Below the pieces are notes generated by a model that worked only from the letters and a program-made list of their open reading frames with translations, was not told the DNA's origin and ran no database searches. A program made the position numbers and the translations under genes. This document shows, in pieces, positions 25,525 to 35,242 of a DNA stretch of 64,000 bases (the stretch's first letter is position 1; each line of letters opens with the position of its first letter). The stretch is taken from assembly GCF_039531105.1 (NCBI RefSeq), contig NZ_BAAAPK010000001.1:186001-250000 (forward strand), written 5' to 3'. Source of the stretch: Microbacterium lacus (lineage in GTDB: Bacteria > Actinomycetota > Actinomycetes > Actinomycetales > Microbacteriaceae).

Positions 25525-26919
25525 GTGCAGTCACAGAGTTCCACTTCGCCCGGCCGGCCCTCCCGGAGGGTCCTGATCACCGGAGCCGGGGCGGTGAGTC
25601 TTGCCCTTTGCCTGGCGGCCTGCGCACCAGGCTCGGGCACGGCGGGCCCATCGGCGAGTGGAGAGGCAAGTGCCGGATTCGACACGACTAAGGACGTCAC
25701 CCTGACGATTGCCGACGGCTGGGGTACGTCAGGCACGGGAGAAGTATTCGCAGATGTCATCGCTCAGTTCGAGGCGAAGTACCCGAACGTAACGATTGAG
25801 CGAGACACGACCGACTACAACTCACACACCAGCTCGATCGCGCTCAAGGCATCGTCCCCGACACCACCGGATGTAATGATGCTCACTACGACGGGCTACG
25901 GCCAAGGCTTTTACGACTTCGTCAGGGCAGACCTTCTGCTGCCGCTCGACGATTACTCGAAGCTTTACGACTGGCCGAGCCGAGTTGGTTCGGATGCAGC
26001 GCTTGACGTGTTCCGTTTCGACACGGGCAAGGGGAACCAATGGGGTTCCGGCGCCCTCTTCGGCGTTCCAGAACAGAGCAATGTGATCGGCGTCTTCTAC
26101 AACAAGAGCTTGCTCGCCAAGGCCGGCTTCGACGCGCCACCAACGTCCCTTGCTGAGTTCGAGTCGACACTATCGGGAGCGAAGGCCGCCGGAATAACCG
26201 CGATCGCACAATCGAGCACCTACATCCACACCAACATGGCGCTGTGGGGCTCCTTTGCCGCCGACGCGAAGGAGGTCAACGACTGGGTATACGGCGCCTC
26301 CGGCTCATTCTCCGATCCGGCCAACGTCACCGCTGCCCAGAAGATTCAGGACTGGCAAGGCGCAGGCTATTTCCAGGACGGCGCCTCCGGCACGTCCGAT
26401 TCCGACGCCGCGGGCCTCTTCCTCAACGGCGAGAGCATGTACTACATCTCCGGCAGCTGGATGGCCGGCGGCGTGGACAGCAACCTGGGCGACGACGGCG
26501 GAGTCTTCCTGCTGCCAGGTAGCTCCAGCTCGTCGCCGGTGGGTGGCGGACTTTCCACCCCTCTTGTGATCAGCTCGAAAACGCAGCACCCGGACGTCGC
26601 CGCGGCGTTCCTTGACTTCTTCCTGAGTGCAGAGACGAGCGACTTCCTGTACACGAATGGATGGGGCGTACCTGGCGGCCTCGTCTCATCGTCCGACCTG
26701 GCCAGCGGGCCCACGTCGGCCTCGGTGCTCGACCTCATCGACCATACGCAGGCCGGCCCCGGTACCTTCCCGTTCCTCGACTGGGCAGCCCCTCAGTTCA
26801 CAACGCTGCTGCCCACCGAACTCCAAAAGATGGCGGCTGGCCAGTCGACGCCAGAGCAGTACACGAATCTTGTGCAGAGCGATTGGGAATCGTTCCAGCA
26901 GACTCGGAAATCGTCCTAG
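25525..26919 (+). CDS. ABC importer substrate-binding lipoprotein (CUT1 type)
   Basis: This 464-residue extracellular protein starts at a GTG and has a lipoprotein signal with lipobox LAAC near residue 32, preceded by twin Arg (RRVLITGAG). The mature part shows the cluster 1 solute-binding pattern: VIAQFEAKYPNVTIE, VMMLTTTGYGQGFYDF, NVIGVFYNKSLLAKAGFDAPP, and GLFLNGESMYYISGSW. Such proteins usually bind sugars or glycosides; here a nucleoside such as uridine or pseudouridine fits the operon. It is followed by two permeases. Confidence 0.9.
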   Translation: MQSQSSTSPGRPSRRVLITGAGAVSLALCLAACAPGSGTAGPSASGEASAGFDTTKDVTLTIADGWGTSGTGEVFADVIAQFEAKYPNVTIERDTTDYNSHTSSIALKASSPTPPDVMMLTTTGYGQGFYDFVRADLLLPLDDYSKLYDWPSRVGSDAALDVFRFDTGKGNQWGSGALFGVPEQSNVIGVFYNKSLLAKAGFDAPPTSLAEFESTLSGAKAAGITAIAQSSTYIHTNMALWGSFAADAKEVNDWVYGASGSFSDPANVTAAQKIQDWQGAGYFQDGASGTSDSDAAGLFLNGESMYYISGSWMAGGVDSNLGDDGGVFLLPGSSSSSPVGGGLSTPLVISSKTQHPDVAAAFLDFFLSAETSDFLYTNGWGVPGGLVSSSDLASGPTSASVLDLIDHTQAGPGTFPFLDWAAPQFTTLLPTELQKMAAGQSTPEQYTNLVQSDWESFQQTRKSS

Positions 26920-26934
26920 GGCGACCGCCACACC

Positions 26935-27858
26935 ATGCACTCGTTTCGCACAGACGGGGAGGCTATCGTGTTGTCTCCCCGTCGTCGGCGGCATAGCGGG
27001 GTCACGACCCAGAAGGTCGGACTCGTTTACATCGCACCTCCGCTCGCGCTGTTCGTCTTCGGCATCCTCGTTCCGCTTGGCTACGGCGCGTATATCTCGC
27101 TCTGGCGCTGGGACGGTATCACGCAAGCGACATTCGTCGGATTCGATAACTACCTCGACGCGGTCACCGACCCTCTCGTCCTGCAGGCGTTTGCCCACTC
27201 CTTCTTTCTCGTCGCGTTCTATTCCGCGATCCCCATCTGCCTGGGCCTCGTGCTTACGGGAGTAATAGCCCGTTACCCACTCCGCTTCACCGGCACCTGG
27301 CGGGTACTGCTCTTTCTGCCGCAGGTGCTGTCGATCGTTGTGGTAGGCGTCGCATGGCAGTGGCTGCTTGCGGCGGATGGTCCCGTCAACCAGCTCCTGC
27401 GGCTGGTCGGGCTCGGCGGGCTCACCCGGGTATGGCTTGGTGACTTCGTGTGGGCGTTGCCCGCCCAAGGCGCGATTGGTGCGTGGCTCATGTCGGGGCT
27501 GTGCATGGTGCTCTTCCTTTCGGCGGCACAGAACATCGACCACGAGCTCTACGACGCTGCGGCGGTCGACGGTGCGGGCCCGGTACGGGAGTTCTTCGCC
27601 GTTACGGTTCCCAGCCTCCGGCGTGTGATCGTCGTGGCCGCAGTCCTCACATTCACAGTGTCTCTCAACAACTTCGGGCTCATCTGGGTGACAACCCGAG
27701 GTGGCCCCGGTGGCGCGACACAAGTGGTCGCAACCCTCGTATACGAGCGTGCCTTCGTAGTGACCCAGTTGGGCAGCGCTTCCGCGCTGGCGCTCCTCCT
27801 CGGCCTTATCGTGATGGCGATCTCGCTTGGTATCACGCGCATCTCACGGGAGGACTGA
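26935..27858 (+). CDS. ABC importer permease 1 (MalF/UgpA type)
   Basis: This 307-residue inner-membrane protein has six hydrophobic segments and the permease loop ELYDAAAVDGAGPVREFFAV near residue 200, which docks the ATPase. It lies 15 bases after the binding protein and directly abuts the second permease, whose ATG follows its stop. An N-terminal Arg-rich stretch precedes the first span, so a TTG at 26971 is a possible alternative start. Confidence 0.9.
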   Translation: MHSFRTDGEAIVLSPRRRRHSGVTTQKVGLVYIAPPLALFVFGILVPLGYGAYISLWRWDGITQATFVGFDNYLDAVTDPLVLQAFAHSFFLVAFYSAIPICLGLVLTGVIARYPLRFTGTWRVLLFLPQVLSIVVVGVAWQWLLAADGPVNQLLRLVGLGGLTRVWLGDFVWALPAQGAIGAWLMSGLCMVLFLSAAQNIDHELYDAAAVDGAGPVREFFAVTVPSLRRVIVVAAVLTFTVSLNNFGLIWVTTRGGPGGATQVVATLVYERAFVVTQLGSASALALLLGLIVMAISLGITRISRED

Positions 27859-28680
27859 ATGACCACACGCAATTTCTCCGCCCTCCGCTATGGATTCCTC
27901 GGGTTCCTCTCGCTCGTGACCGTCGCGCCGCTGGTCGTGGTCGCGATCACGTCCTTTAACGCGCCGAACACGCCGGTAGCCGGCTTCCAGTGGCCGGACC
28001 CCTTCACGCTCGAATCCTTCGGCAGCGCGTGGGTCAACGGCGGCTTCGGCTCGGCCTTCCTGGATAACACCCTCATCACGGCGGGCGTCGTATTCATCGT
28101 GACGGTCTGCTCAATCAGCGCGGGCTATGCATTTGGCACGATGCGCTTCCCAGGCTCGCGCTGGTTCTACTATCTATTCCTCATCGGCATCGTCACGCCA
28201 TACGTCGTGCTGGTGGTACCCCTCTACCTGCAGTTTCAGGCGCTCGGCATCCTCGGCACGTACTGGGCGATCATCATTCCCGAAGCAGCGATGTACCTCG
28301 GCTTTGGGGTGTTCTGGATGCAGGCGTTCTTCGCCTCGATCCCGCGGTCGCTCATCGAAGCGGCAAGGCTCGACGGGGCGTCATCGTTCCGCATCCTCGT
28401 CACGATCCTGATACCGCTCGCGCGACCAGCGATCACGACGCTCATGATGCTGACGTTCCTGTCGTCGTGGAACGAGTACCTGGTGCCACTGGTGATGGCC
28501 GCCTATGGCGACATAACCACGGTGTCGCTGGGGCTCGCGAGCTTCCAGGGCCAGTACCTCACGGACATCCCTTCTCTTGCGGCCGCGTCCGTCGTCGTGG
28601 CGCTGCCCGCGGTCCTCATCTACGTCATCACCCAGCGGACCTTCTTCCGCGGATTACTGCAAGGAGCGGTTAAGGAATGA
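27859..28680 (+). CDS. ABC importer permease 2 (MalG/UgpE type)
   Basis: This 273-residue permease has six spans and the docking loop LIEAARLDGASSFRILVTIL. It starts immediately after the stop of permease 1. No ATP-binding subunit is encoded nearby, which is usual for CUT1 systems in actinobacteria that share a multi-use MsiK-type ATPase. Its stop overlaps the ATG of a 23-codon frame. Confidence 0.9.
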   Translation: MTTRNFSALRYGFLGFLSLVTVAPLVVVAITSFNAPNTPVAGFQWPDPFTLESFGSAWVNGGFGSAFLDNTLITAGVVFIVTVCSISAGYAFGTMRFPGSRWFYYLFLIGIVTPYVVLVVPLYLQFQALGILGTYWAIIIPEAAMYLGFGVFWMQAFFASIPRSLIEAARLDGASSFRILVTILIPLARPAITTLMMLTFLSSWNEYLVPLVMAAYGDITTVSLGLASFQGQYLTDIPSLAAASVVVALPAVLIYVITQRTFFRGLLQGAVKE

Positions 28681-28748
28681 CCATCACCCCTGGGCGGCGC
28701 AGGATCTGCGTGACGGCGACCGTATGCGGCACGGCCGCCGTCCTCTGA
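28677..28748 (+). other. Coupled 23-codon mini-frame between permease and dihydropyrimidinase
   Basis: An ATG overlapping the permease stop (ATGA) opens a frame of 23 codons ending in TGA at 28746-28748, ten bases before the dihydropyrimidinase ATG. Its product is basic and Cys/Val/Ala-rich with no recognisable feature. It may be the remnant of a deleted gene or a coupling leader. Confidence 0.25.
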
Positions 28749-28757
28749 AGTCCAACA

Positions 28758-30194
28758 ATGTCAACGACACTTATCACCGGCGGCAAGGTCGTTAATGCCA
28801 CCGGCACTGCCCAGGCTGACGTTCTGATCGACGGCGAAAGAATCGCCGCCGTGCTGGCACCGGGCTCGACGCTACTCGGGCACGACCTGACGGCATCCGT
28901 CGACACCGTCGTCAACGCGACTGGTAAGTACGTGATCCCGGGTGGCATCGATGCGCACACGCACATGCAGATGCCGTTCGGCGGCACCGAAGCCTCCGAC
29001 ACGTTCGAGACCGGCACCCGCGCGGCAGCCTGGGGCGGCACGACCTCGATTGTTGACTTCGTGGTGCAATACCCCGACGAAAATCCTCTTGACCGCTACG
29101 CGGCGTGGCATGAAAAGGCTGCCGGCGAGTGCGCGATCGACTACGGCTTCCACCAGATCCTTTCCGACGTTCAGGACTCCAGCCTGGTCGCGATGGACGA
29201 GCTGGTCGCAGAGGGCGTTACGAGCTTCAAGCTCTTTATGGCCTATAAGGGTGTGTTTCTCTCGGACGACGGCCAAATCCTGCGGGCGTTTCAGAAGGGC
29301 GCCAAAAACGGCGCAATGATGATGATGCACGCTGAGAACGGCGCGGTGATAGACGTGCTTGTCAACCAGGCGCTTGACGCCGGTAACACCTTGCCGTTTT
29401 TTCACGGTACCTCTCGGCCATGGCAGGCTGAGGAGGAGGCCACTCATCGGGCTATCATGCTTGCAGACATCACCGGAGCGCCGCTGTACGTCGTGCACGT
29501 CTCGGCAAAGCAGGCCGTCCAGCAGATCGCCGCCGCCCGCGACCGGGGGATGAACGTCTTCGGCGAGACGTGCCCGCAGTACCTATACCTGTCACTAGAA
29601 GACCAGCTCGGCGCGTCTAGTGAGGAATGGGGAAACTTTGAGGGCGCAAAGTGGGTGTGTTCCACGCCGCTGCGCTCGAAGCACGAGGGCCACCAGCACT
29701 ACATGTGGCAAAGCTTGCGCACCAACGACATCCAGATGGTCTCCACCGACCATTGCCCGTTCTGCATGAAGGGGCAGAAGGACATGGGGATCGGGGACTT
29801 CTCGAAGATCCCCAACGGCGTCGGCTCGGTCGAGCACCGGATGGACCTCATGTACCAAGGTGTCGTGGCTGAGCAGATCACCCTGGAGCGCTGGGTAGAA
29901 ATCACATCGACAACCCCTGCGCGCATGTTCGGCATGTACGGCAAGAAGGGCGTGATCCAGCCCGGGGCGGACGGAGACATCGTGGTTTACGACCCCCACG
30001 GCCATACATCCATCGGCGTCAACGAGACCCACCATATGAACATGGACTACTCCGCGTGGGAGGGCTTCGAGATCGACGGACACGTCGACACCGTGCTTTC
30101 GCGCGGCAAGGTCATCGTCGACGGCGACCGGTATCTCGGCGCCAAGGGCGACGGCAAGTACTTCAAGCGCGGCCTGAGTCAATACCTCATTTGA
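28758..30194 (+). CDS. hydA: Dihydropyrimidinase
   Basis: This 478-residue cyclic amidohydrolase has the binuclear metal site of the D-hydantoinase/dihydropyrimidinase group: DAHTHMQMP (His67, His69), the carboxylated lysine in SFKLFMAYKG (Lys158), MMHAENG, YVVHVSAK and STDHCPF. It opens dihydrouracil to N-carbamoyl-beta-alanine, the second step of reductive pyrimidine breakdown. Its stop overlaps the ATG of a small nucleoside-hydrolase-like remnant. Aminotransferase, semialdehyde dehydrogenase and amidase genes follow, which supports a pyrimidine rather than hydantoin substrate. Confidence 0.92.
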   Translation: MSTTLITGGKVVNATGTAQADVLIDGERIAAVLAPGSTLLGHDLTASVDTVVNATGKYVIPGGIDAHTHMQMPFGGTEASDTFETGTRAAAWGGTTSIVDFVVQYPDENPLDRYAAWHEKAAGECAIDYGFHQILSDVQDSSLVAMDELVAEGVTSFKLFMAYKGVFLSDDGQILRAFQKGAKNGAMMMMHAENGAVIDVLVNQALDAGNTLPFFHGTSRPWQAEEEATHRAIMLADITGAPLYVVHVSAKQAVQQIAAARDRGMNVFGETCPQYLYLSLEDQLGASSEEWGNFEGAKWVCSTPLRSKHEGHQHYMWQSLRTNDIQMVSTDHCPFCMKGQKDMGIGDFSKIPNGVGSVEHRMDLMYQGVVAEQITLERWVEITSTTPARMFGMYGKKGVIQPGADGDIVVYDPHGHTSIGVNETHHMNMDYSAWEGFEIDGHVDTVLSRGKVIVDGDRYLGAKGDGKYFKRGLSQYLI

Positions 30195-30403
30195 TGGTAA
30201 TTACTGTGCCACCTTTCCTGACTGATCCTGGCATTGATGATGCATTCGCCATCGCCATCGCCATCGCGATTGCTGCTGCGCTCACCAGACGCTCGCAGTG
30301 TCGGCATCGGCACAATCGTCGGCAGCATGAGCGTCCTCCCAGCGGTCACATCTTTGTCCGTTGCCCCAAAGACGAAGCAACATCACGGGATGGCAAGAAA
30401 TGA
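30194..30403 (+). pseudogene. Remnant of a second nucleoside hydrolase, coupled at both ends
   Basis: A 69-codon frame starts at an ATG overlapping the dihydropyrimidinase stop and ends in a TGA overlapping the ATG of the PfkB gene. Its first residues, VPPFLTDPGIDDAFAIAIA, are the signature N-terminus of nucleoside hydrolases (DxDPGIDDA type). After about residue 30 the frame turns to Arg/His-rich sequence, while another frame reads GIGTIVGSMSVLPAV, as if shifted. A full enzyme would need about 310 residues, so most of the gene is gone while both junctions survive. Confidence 0.55.
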
Positions 30404-31200
30404 CTGAGCTGCTCACCGTTGTCGGCTCCGCCAATATCGACACCGTCATCAAAGTCGCCTCCCCCCCCGCGCCCGGGCAGACGGTGCTGGGCCGCGGCAT
30501 CGAGCGCCGACCGGGGGGGAAAGGCGCCAATCAGGCAGCGGCCGCCGCAGCATCCGGTGTGCCCACACGCCTAGTAGCGGCCTTCGGCGACGACCAAGCC
30601 GGCGAGACCTATCGCACCCGCCTCAACGATCGAGGCGTCAACACCCGTGACAGCGTCATCGTGCCGGGCCCGTCCGGCGAAGCAATTATCACAGTCGACG
30701 ACCGGGGAGAGAACTCCATCATCGTCATCCCGGGCGCCAACAGCCTCCTGGACCCCGACTCGGCCCGATTCCACCTCGGCGACACCCCCTGGGTCCTGGT
30801 GCAACTCGAGACCCCTCGCGCCACGGTGCAAGCCGTGATCACGGAGGCTCACGCTCGAGGCGCCAAGGTCGCATTGAACGCATCTCCGATAATCCCAGAG
30901 GCGCACGAACTCGCACTTCAGTGCGACCTAGTGATCGTCAATGAGATCGAAGCCGCACAGCTGGAGGGGGTGCAGGATATGTGCATCACCCGGGGGGCTG
31001 GAGCAGTGACCTGGGGAGACGAGATCGCAATGCCGCGCCCCGTCACCGTTGTGGATACCACGGGCGCAGGCGACGCTTTCGCAGGCGCCCTCGTTGCTGC
31101 CACCGCCGCCGGACAGTCCAGGCACAGAGCCCTAGAGACCGCCCTAAATGCTAGCGCGGTAGCTGTGCAGCATGAGGGCGCCCAGCCCTGGCGGCTCTGA
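30400..31200 (+). CDS. PfkB-family sugar/nucleoside kinase (ribokinase or pseudouridine kinase)
   Basis: This 266-residue kinase has the two PfkB signatures: RRPGGKGANQAAAAA near residue 40 and VDTTGAGDAFAGAL with the catalytic base Asp225. It is shorter than E. coli ribokinase by about 40 residues, with a compact region before the second signature. The ATG at 30400 overlaps the preceding remnant's stop. In this operon it could phosphorylate ribose released by the nucleoside hydrolase or convert pseudouridine to its 5'-phosphate for PsuG. The sequence alone does not decide. Confidence 0.82.
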   Translation: MTELLTVVGSANIDTVIKVASPPAPGQTVLGRGIERRPGGKGANQAAAAAASGVPTRLVAAFGDDQAGETYRTRLNDRGVNTRDSVIVPGPSGEAIITVDDRGENSIIVIPGANSLLDPDSARFHLGDTPWVLVQLETPRATVQAVITEAHARGAKVALNASPIIPEAHELALQCDLVIVNEIEAAQLEGVQDMCITRGAGAVTWGDEIAMPRPVTVVDTTGAGDAFAGALVAATAAGQSRHRALETALNASAVAVQHEGAQPWRL

Positions 31201-31271
31201 CCGCCACATCGACACGTCGAGCGACCCGTCCACAAGGGGACCTTGCTCGCACTACCAGGAAGGAGACACCG

Positions 31272-32300
31272 GTGGACTTTGGTGTCGTCGTGCAAGTCAA
31301 CCCACCCGCTCCGCGCATCGTCTCTCTAGCTAAGCGGGCGGAGGAGTATGGCTTCGACTACTTCTGGACCTACGACTCCCACATCCTCTGGCACGAGCCC
31401 TACGTCGTGTATTCCCAGATCCTCAGCAACACCACGCAGATCAAGGTCGGCACGATGGTGACCAACCCGGCCACTCGGGATTGGACCGTCACTGCTTCCA
31501 CGTTCGCAACCCTGAACGCCTGCTTTGGCAACAGGACAATCTGCGGGATCGGCCGTGGCGACTCCGCCGTCAGGGTCACCAATGGCAAGCCGACCACGCT
31601 GAAAGAACTCCGCGAGTCCATCCACGTAATCCGGGAGCTCGCCAATTCTCGGGCTGTGGAGATCAACGGATCTCAGATTCGGTTCCCCTGGAGCCGCAAC
31701 TCAAGTCTGGACGTGTGGGTTGCCGCCTACGGACCCCTCGCGCTGAAGGTCGCGGGCGAAGTGGGAGACGGCTTCATCCTGCAATGCGCCGACCTCGACA
31801 TCGCCAAGTGGATGATCTCGACGGTACGAACTGCTGCTGAGAACGCCGGCCGCAACCCCGAAGACGTCAAGATCTGCGTTGCAGGCCCGATGTACGTCAC
31901 GGACGGCACCCCAAATTCGCGAGCACACGCGATCGAACAATGCCGGTGGTTCGGAGGGATGGTCGGCAACCACGTCGCCGACATCGTCGCCAAGTACGGC
32001 ACCGGCAGCGACGTCCCCGCAGCGCTGACCGACTATATCGCCGGTCGCCAGAGCTACGACTACAACGAGCACGGGAAGTCTGGGAACACCCACGTCGACT
32101 TCGTCCCCGATGAGGTCGTAGAGCGCTTCTGCATCATCGGAACCCCCGACGAGCACGAGGCCAAGCTGGCCGAACTGAAAGCGCTTGGTGTCACGCAGTT
32201 CGCTGGGTACCTCGACCACGACAACAAGGAAGAGACCCTTCGCGTCTACGGCGAAACCATCATCCCCGCTCTCCGCGATTACATCACCGCAAAGGCCTGA
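31272..32300 (+). CDS. LLM-class F420-dependent oxidoreductase, CPS_4043-like; candidate uracil reductase
   Basis: This 342-residue TIM-barrel protein belongs to the luciferase-like family: LAKRAEEYGFDYFWTYDSHIL, IKVGTMVTNPATRDWT, CGIGRGDSAVR, VWVAAYGPLALKVAGEVGDGFILQ, FCIIGTPDEHEAKLAEL. The style is that of the TIGR03842 group, often seen beside dihydropyrimidinases. It starts at a GTG behind AAGGAGA. Since the operon has no dihydropyrimidine dehydrogenase but does encode an F420-reducing enzyme at 35243, this protein is the best candidate to reduce uracil or thymine with F420H2. The family call is firm; the reaction is inferred. Confidence 0.82.
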   Translation: MDFGVVVQVNPPAPRIVSLAKRAEEYGFDYFWTYDSHILWHEPYVVYSQILSNTTQIKVGTMVTNPATRDWTVTASTFATLNACFGNRTICGIGRGDSAVRVTNGKPTTLKELRESIHVIRELANSRAVEINGSQIRFPWSRNSSLDVWVAAYGPLALKVAGEVGDGFILQCADLDIAKWMISTVRTAAENAGRNPEDVKICVAGPMYVTDGTPNSRAHAIEQCRWFGGMVGNHVADIVAKYGTGSDVPAALTDYIAGRQSYDYNEHGKSGNTHVDFVPDEVVERFCIIGTPDEHEAKLAELKALGVTQFAGYLDHDNKEETLRVYGETIIPALRDYITAKA

Positions 32301-32304
32301 CCCC

Positions 32305-33633
32305 ATGACCCATCAGATCAGCAATCAAGCCGTCGCCGACCTCGACATCGCTCGCGTCTTCCACTCCTGGTCTGCGCAGGGGACGCTCAAGCCGATGGCT
32401 ATCGCCGGCGGGTCTGGATCGACGGTCTGGGACTTCGAGGGGCACGAATACCTCGACTTTTCGAGCATGCTCGTCAACACCAATATCGGGCACCAGCATC
32501 CCGCTGTGATCGCCGCCATCAAAAAGCAGGCCGACGTGCTAACAACGGTGGGGCCGGCTTTCGCCAATCTGACCAGGGGAGAGGCGGCCGAGCGCATCCT
32601 GGCCCGGGCCGGCGACGGGTTCACGAAGGTCTTCTTCACCAACGGCGGAGCAGATGCGAACGAGAACGCGATCCGCATGGCCCGTCTATACACAGGACGC
32701 GACAAGGTGCTTTCCATGTACCGCTCCTACCACGGCAACACCGGCGCAGCGATCGTCGCGACCGGTGACTGGCGACGCATCCCCAACGAGTACTCGCGCG
32801 GTCACGCTCACTTCTTCGGTCCCTTCGCGTACCGCTCGGAGTTCTGGTCATCCAGCGCGGAGGAGGAGGGCCAGCGCGCCCTGCACCACCTCCGCCGGGT
32901 AATCCAAGCCGAGGGAGCCGGGTCGATCGCGGCGATCCTTATCGAGACCGTGCCCGGCACCGCCGGGGTGCTCGTGCCCCCGCCTGGCTACCTCGCCGGA
33001 GTGCGGGCGCTGGCCGACGCACACGGTATCGTCCTCATCTTCGACGAGGTCATGGCGGGCTTCGGCCGCACGGGCGGGTGGTTTGCGTTCCAAGCCCTCG
33101 CCGAAAACGGCGACCTCGTGACCCCCGACCTGATCACGTTCGCCAAGGGTGTCAACTCTGGCTACGTACCCACAGGCGGTGTGATCATCTCGCCGGCGAT
33201 CGCCGAGCGATTCGACGACGAGGTGTTCCCAGGCGGACTCACCTACTCGGGCCACCCGCTGGCCATGGCGTCGATTGTGGGTGCTCTCGATGCGATGGAA
33301 TCAGAAGGTGTCATCGAGCACGCCGCCCGCATCGGCTCCGACCTGCTCGCGCCGGGCCTCGCGGAGCTGACTGACAAGCACCCGACGATCGGTGAGGTCC
33401 GCGGGCTCGGCGTGTTCTGGGCCCTCGACCTGGTGGCCGACACCCAGACGCGGGAGCCGCTGCCAGCCTCCGCGATCGGTGTATTGAAGGCTGACCTTCT
33501 CGCCCGCGGACTGCTGCCTTTCATTGTCGACAACCGCATTCACGTCGTGCCGCCGTGTGTAGTCACCGACGACGAGGTCACCCGCGCCCTCGCGATCTTC
33601 GACGAGGCCCTCGCCGCCTTCGAAAGCGGCTGA
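32305..33633 (+). CDS. Class III aminotransferase (beta-alanine/omega-amino acid type)
   Basis: This 442-residue PLP enzyme has the class III pattern: VWDFEGHEYLDFSSML, NIGHQHPAV, FFTNGGADANENAIRMAR, YRSYHGNTGAA, LIFDEVMAGFGRTG with the cofactor Asp, and TFAKGVNSGYVPTGG with Lys281. It starts five bases after the LLM gene. It should convert beta-alanine, or 3-aminoisobutyrate from thymine, to malonate or methylmalonate semialdehyde, which the next enzyme takes up. An aspartate-aminotransferase label in databases would not change this. Confidence 0.9.
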   Translation: MTHQISNQAVADLDIARVFHSWSAQGTLKPMAIAGGSGSTVWDFEGHEYLDFSSMLVNTNIGHQHPAVIAAIKKQADVLTTVGPAFANLTRGEAAERILARAGDGFTKVFFTNGGADANENAIRMARLYTGRDKVLSMYRSYHGNTGAAIVATGDWRRIPNEYSRGHAHFFGPFAYRSEFWSSSAEEEGQRALHHLRRVIQAEGAGSIAAILIETVPGTAGVLVPPPGYLAGVRALADAHGIVLIFDEVMAGFGRTGGWFAFQALAENGDLVTPDLITFAKGVNSGYVPTGGVIISPAIAERFDDEVFPGGLTYSGHPLAMASIVGALDAMESEGVIEHAARIGSDLLAPGLAELTDKHPTIGEVRGLGVFWALDLVADTQTREPLPASAIGVLKADLLARGLLPFIVDNRIHVVPPCVVTDDEVTRALAIFDEALAAFESG

Positions 33634-33717
33634 CATTCCGGTGCCGTCCGCCGCATCCCTAACTGAGCGCGCGACTTCTCTGACACTCACCAGCCCACAA
33701 ACCCGTTCGGAAAACGC

Positions 33718-35226
33718 ATGACCTCCCAGACACTGACCATCGGCCACTGGATCGACGGCGCCTCCGTGGCCTCTCAGAGCGGCCGCACTGCGCCCGTCTA
33801 TGACCCTGCCCGGGGCGTCGAGACCACGCGTGTGGCTTTAGCCGACCATGCCGAGATCGACGCGGCCATCGTCTCTGCGGCCAAGGCCTTCCCCGACTGG
33901 CGGGACCTGTCCATTGCCCGCCGGCAGATGATCGTGTTCCGTTTTCGCGAGCTGCTGTATGAGCGGAAGAAGGAGCTGGCCGAGATCGTCACCGGCGAGC
34001 ACGGGAAGGTGGTTTCCGATGCTCTCGGAGAGATCCAGCGGGGCCTCGAAGTCGTAGAGCTGGCCACCGGCTTCCCGCACCTCATCAAGGGTGGCTATTC
34101 GGAGAACGTTTCTACTGGCGTCGACGTGTATTCCCTCAAGCAGCCCCTTGGGGTGGTGGGAATCATCTCACCCTTCAACTTCCCTGTGATGGTGCCGATG
34201 TGGTTCTTCCCCATCGCAATTGCGGCCGGCAACACCGTCGTGCTCAAGCCCAGCGAGAAGGATCCCTCCGCCGCGATCTGGATCGCACAGCTCTGGAAAG
34301 AGGCCGGACTCCCCGACGGTGTGTTCAACGTCCTGCAGGGCGACAAAGAGGCGGTCGATGGGCTGCTGAAGCACCCCGAGGTGCAGTCCATCTCCTTCGT
34401 GGGCTCCACCCCCATCGCGCAGTACATCTACGAAACCGCATCGAAGAACGGCAAGCGAGTCCAAGCTCTCGGCGGGGCAAAAAACCACATGCTCGTCCTG
34501 CCCGATGCCGACCTCGACCTCGTCGCCGACTCCGCCGTCAACGCGGGCTTCGGCGCCGCTGGCGAACGCTGCATGGCGATCTCTGTTGTCCTAGCCGTCG
34601 AGCCCGTCGCCGGCGAGCTGATCGAAAAAATCACCAATCGCATCGCCAAGCTGCGCATCGGCAATGGCTCCTCCGAGAACGAGCCTGATATGGGGCCCCT
34701 CATCTCCGAAGCGCACCGCGACAGGGTCGCTTCGTACGTGGATATCGCCGAAGCTGACGGCGCCCGCGTCGTCGTCGACGGTCGCGGGTACACCGTCGAC
34801 GGCCACGAGGAGGGGTTCTTCTTCGGCCCCACCCTGCTGGACGTGGTCCCGACGACTTCACGCGCATACACCGAGGAGATCTTTGGCCCAGTGCTCTCGA
34901 TAGTGCGCGTGAAGACCTACGAAGAGGGCCTCGCGCTCATCAATAGCGGCGAGTTCGGCAATGGCACCGCCATCTTTACCAACGACGGCGGCGCCGCCCG
35001 CCGTTTCCAAAACGAGGTTCAGGTCGGGATGATCGGCATCAACGTGCCGATTCCAGTGCCGGTGGCCTACCACTCGTTCGGTGGATGGAAGAAGAGCCTG
35101 TTCGGCGACGCCAAAGCCTACGGTGTGCACGGCTTCGACTTCTTTACCCGCGAGAAAGCCGTCACCAGCCGCTGGCTCGACCCCGCCTCCCACGGCGGCA
35201 TCAACCTCGGCTTCCCACAGAACTGA
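33718..35226 (+). CDS. mmsA: CoA-acylating (methyl)malonate-semialdehyde dehydrogenase
   Basis: This 502-residue aldehyde dehydrogenase carries the MMSDH features: [52 protein letters not shown], and the catalytic Cys285 in [11 protein letters not shown], with no general-base Glu in the usual place of hydrolytic ALDHs. It yields acetyl-CoA or propionyl-CoA, CO2 and NADH from the semialdehydes made by the preceding aminotransferase, ending the pyrimidine route. IolA of inositol breakdown is the same family, but no inositol genes are here. Confidence 0.93.
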   Translation: MTSQTLTIGHWIDGASVASQSGRTAPVYDPARGVETTRVALADHAEIDAAIVSAAKAFPDWRDLSIARRQMIVFRFRELLYERKKELAEIVTGEHGKVVSDALGEIQRGLEVVELATGFPHLIKGGYSENVSTGVDVYSLKQPLGVVGIISPFNFPVMVPMWFFPIAIAAGNTVVLKPSEKDPSAAIWIAQLWKEAGLPDGVFNVLQGDKEAVDGLLKHPEVQSISFVGSTPIAQYIYETASKNGKRVQALGGAKNHMLVLPDADLDLVADSAVNAGFGAAGERCMAISVVLAVEPVAGELIEKITNRIAKLRIGNGSSENEPDMGPLISEAHRDRVASYVDIAEADGARVVVDGRGYTVDGHEEGFFFGPTLLDVVPTTSRAYTEEIFGPVLSIVRVKTYEEGLALINSGEFGNGTAIFTNDGGAARRFQNEVQVGMIGINVPIPVPVAYHSFGGWKKSLFGDAKAYGVHGFDFFTREKAVTSRWLDPASHGGINLGFPQN

Positions 35227-35242
35227 GGAGCAACACCGGACT

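Noticed and set aside
31272..32300. Bacterial luciferase or alkane monooxygenase
   Set aside because: The luciferase-like fold is shared, but there is no second subunit or flavin reductase nearby, and the F420-linked neighbour and pyrimidine genes fit an F420 oxidoreductase better.
33718..35226. Inositol catabolism (iolA)
   Set aside because: The enzyme family is shared, but no other inositol gene is in the window and the aminotransferase and dihydropyrimidinase neighbours fit pyrimidine breakdown.
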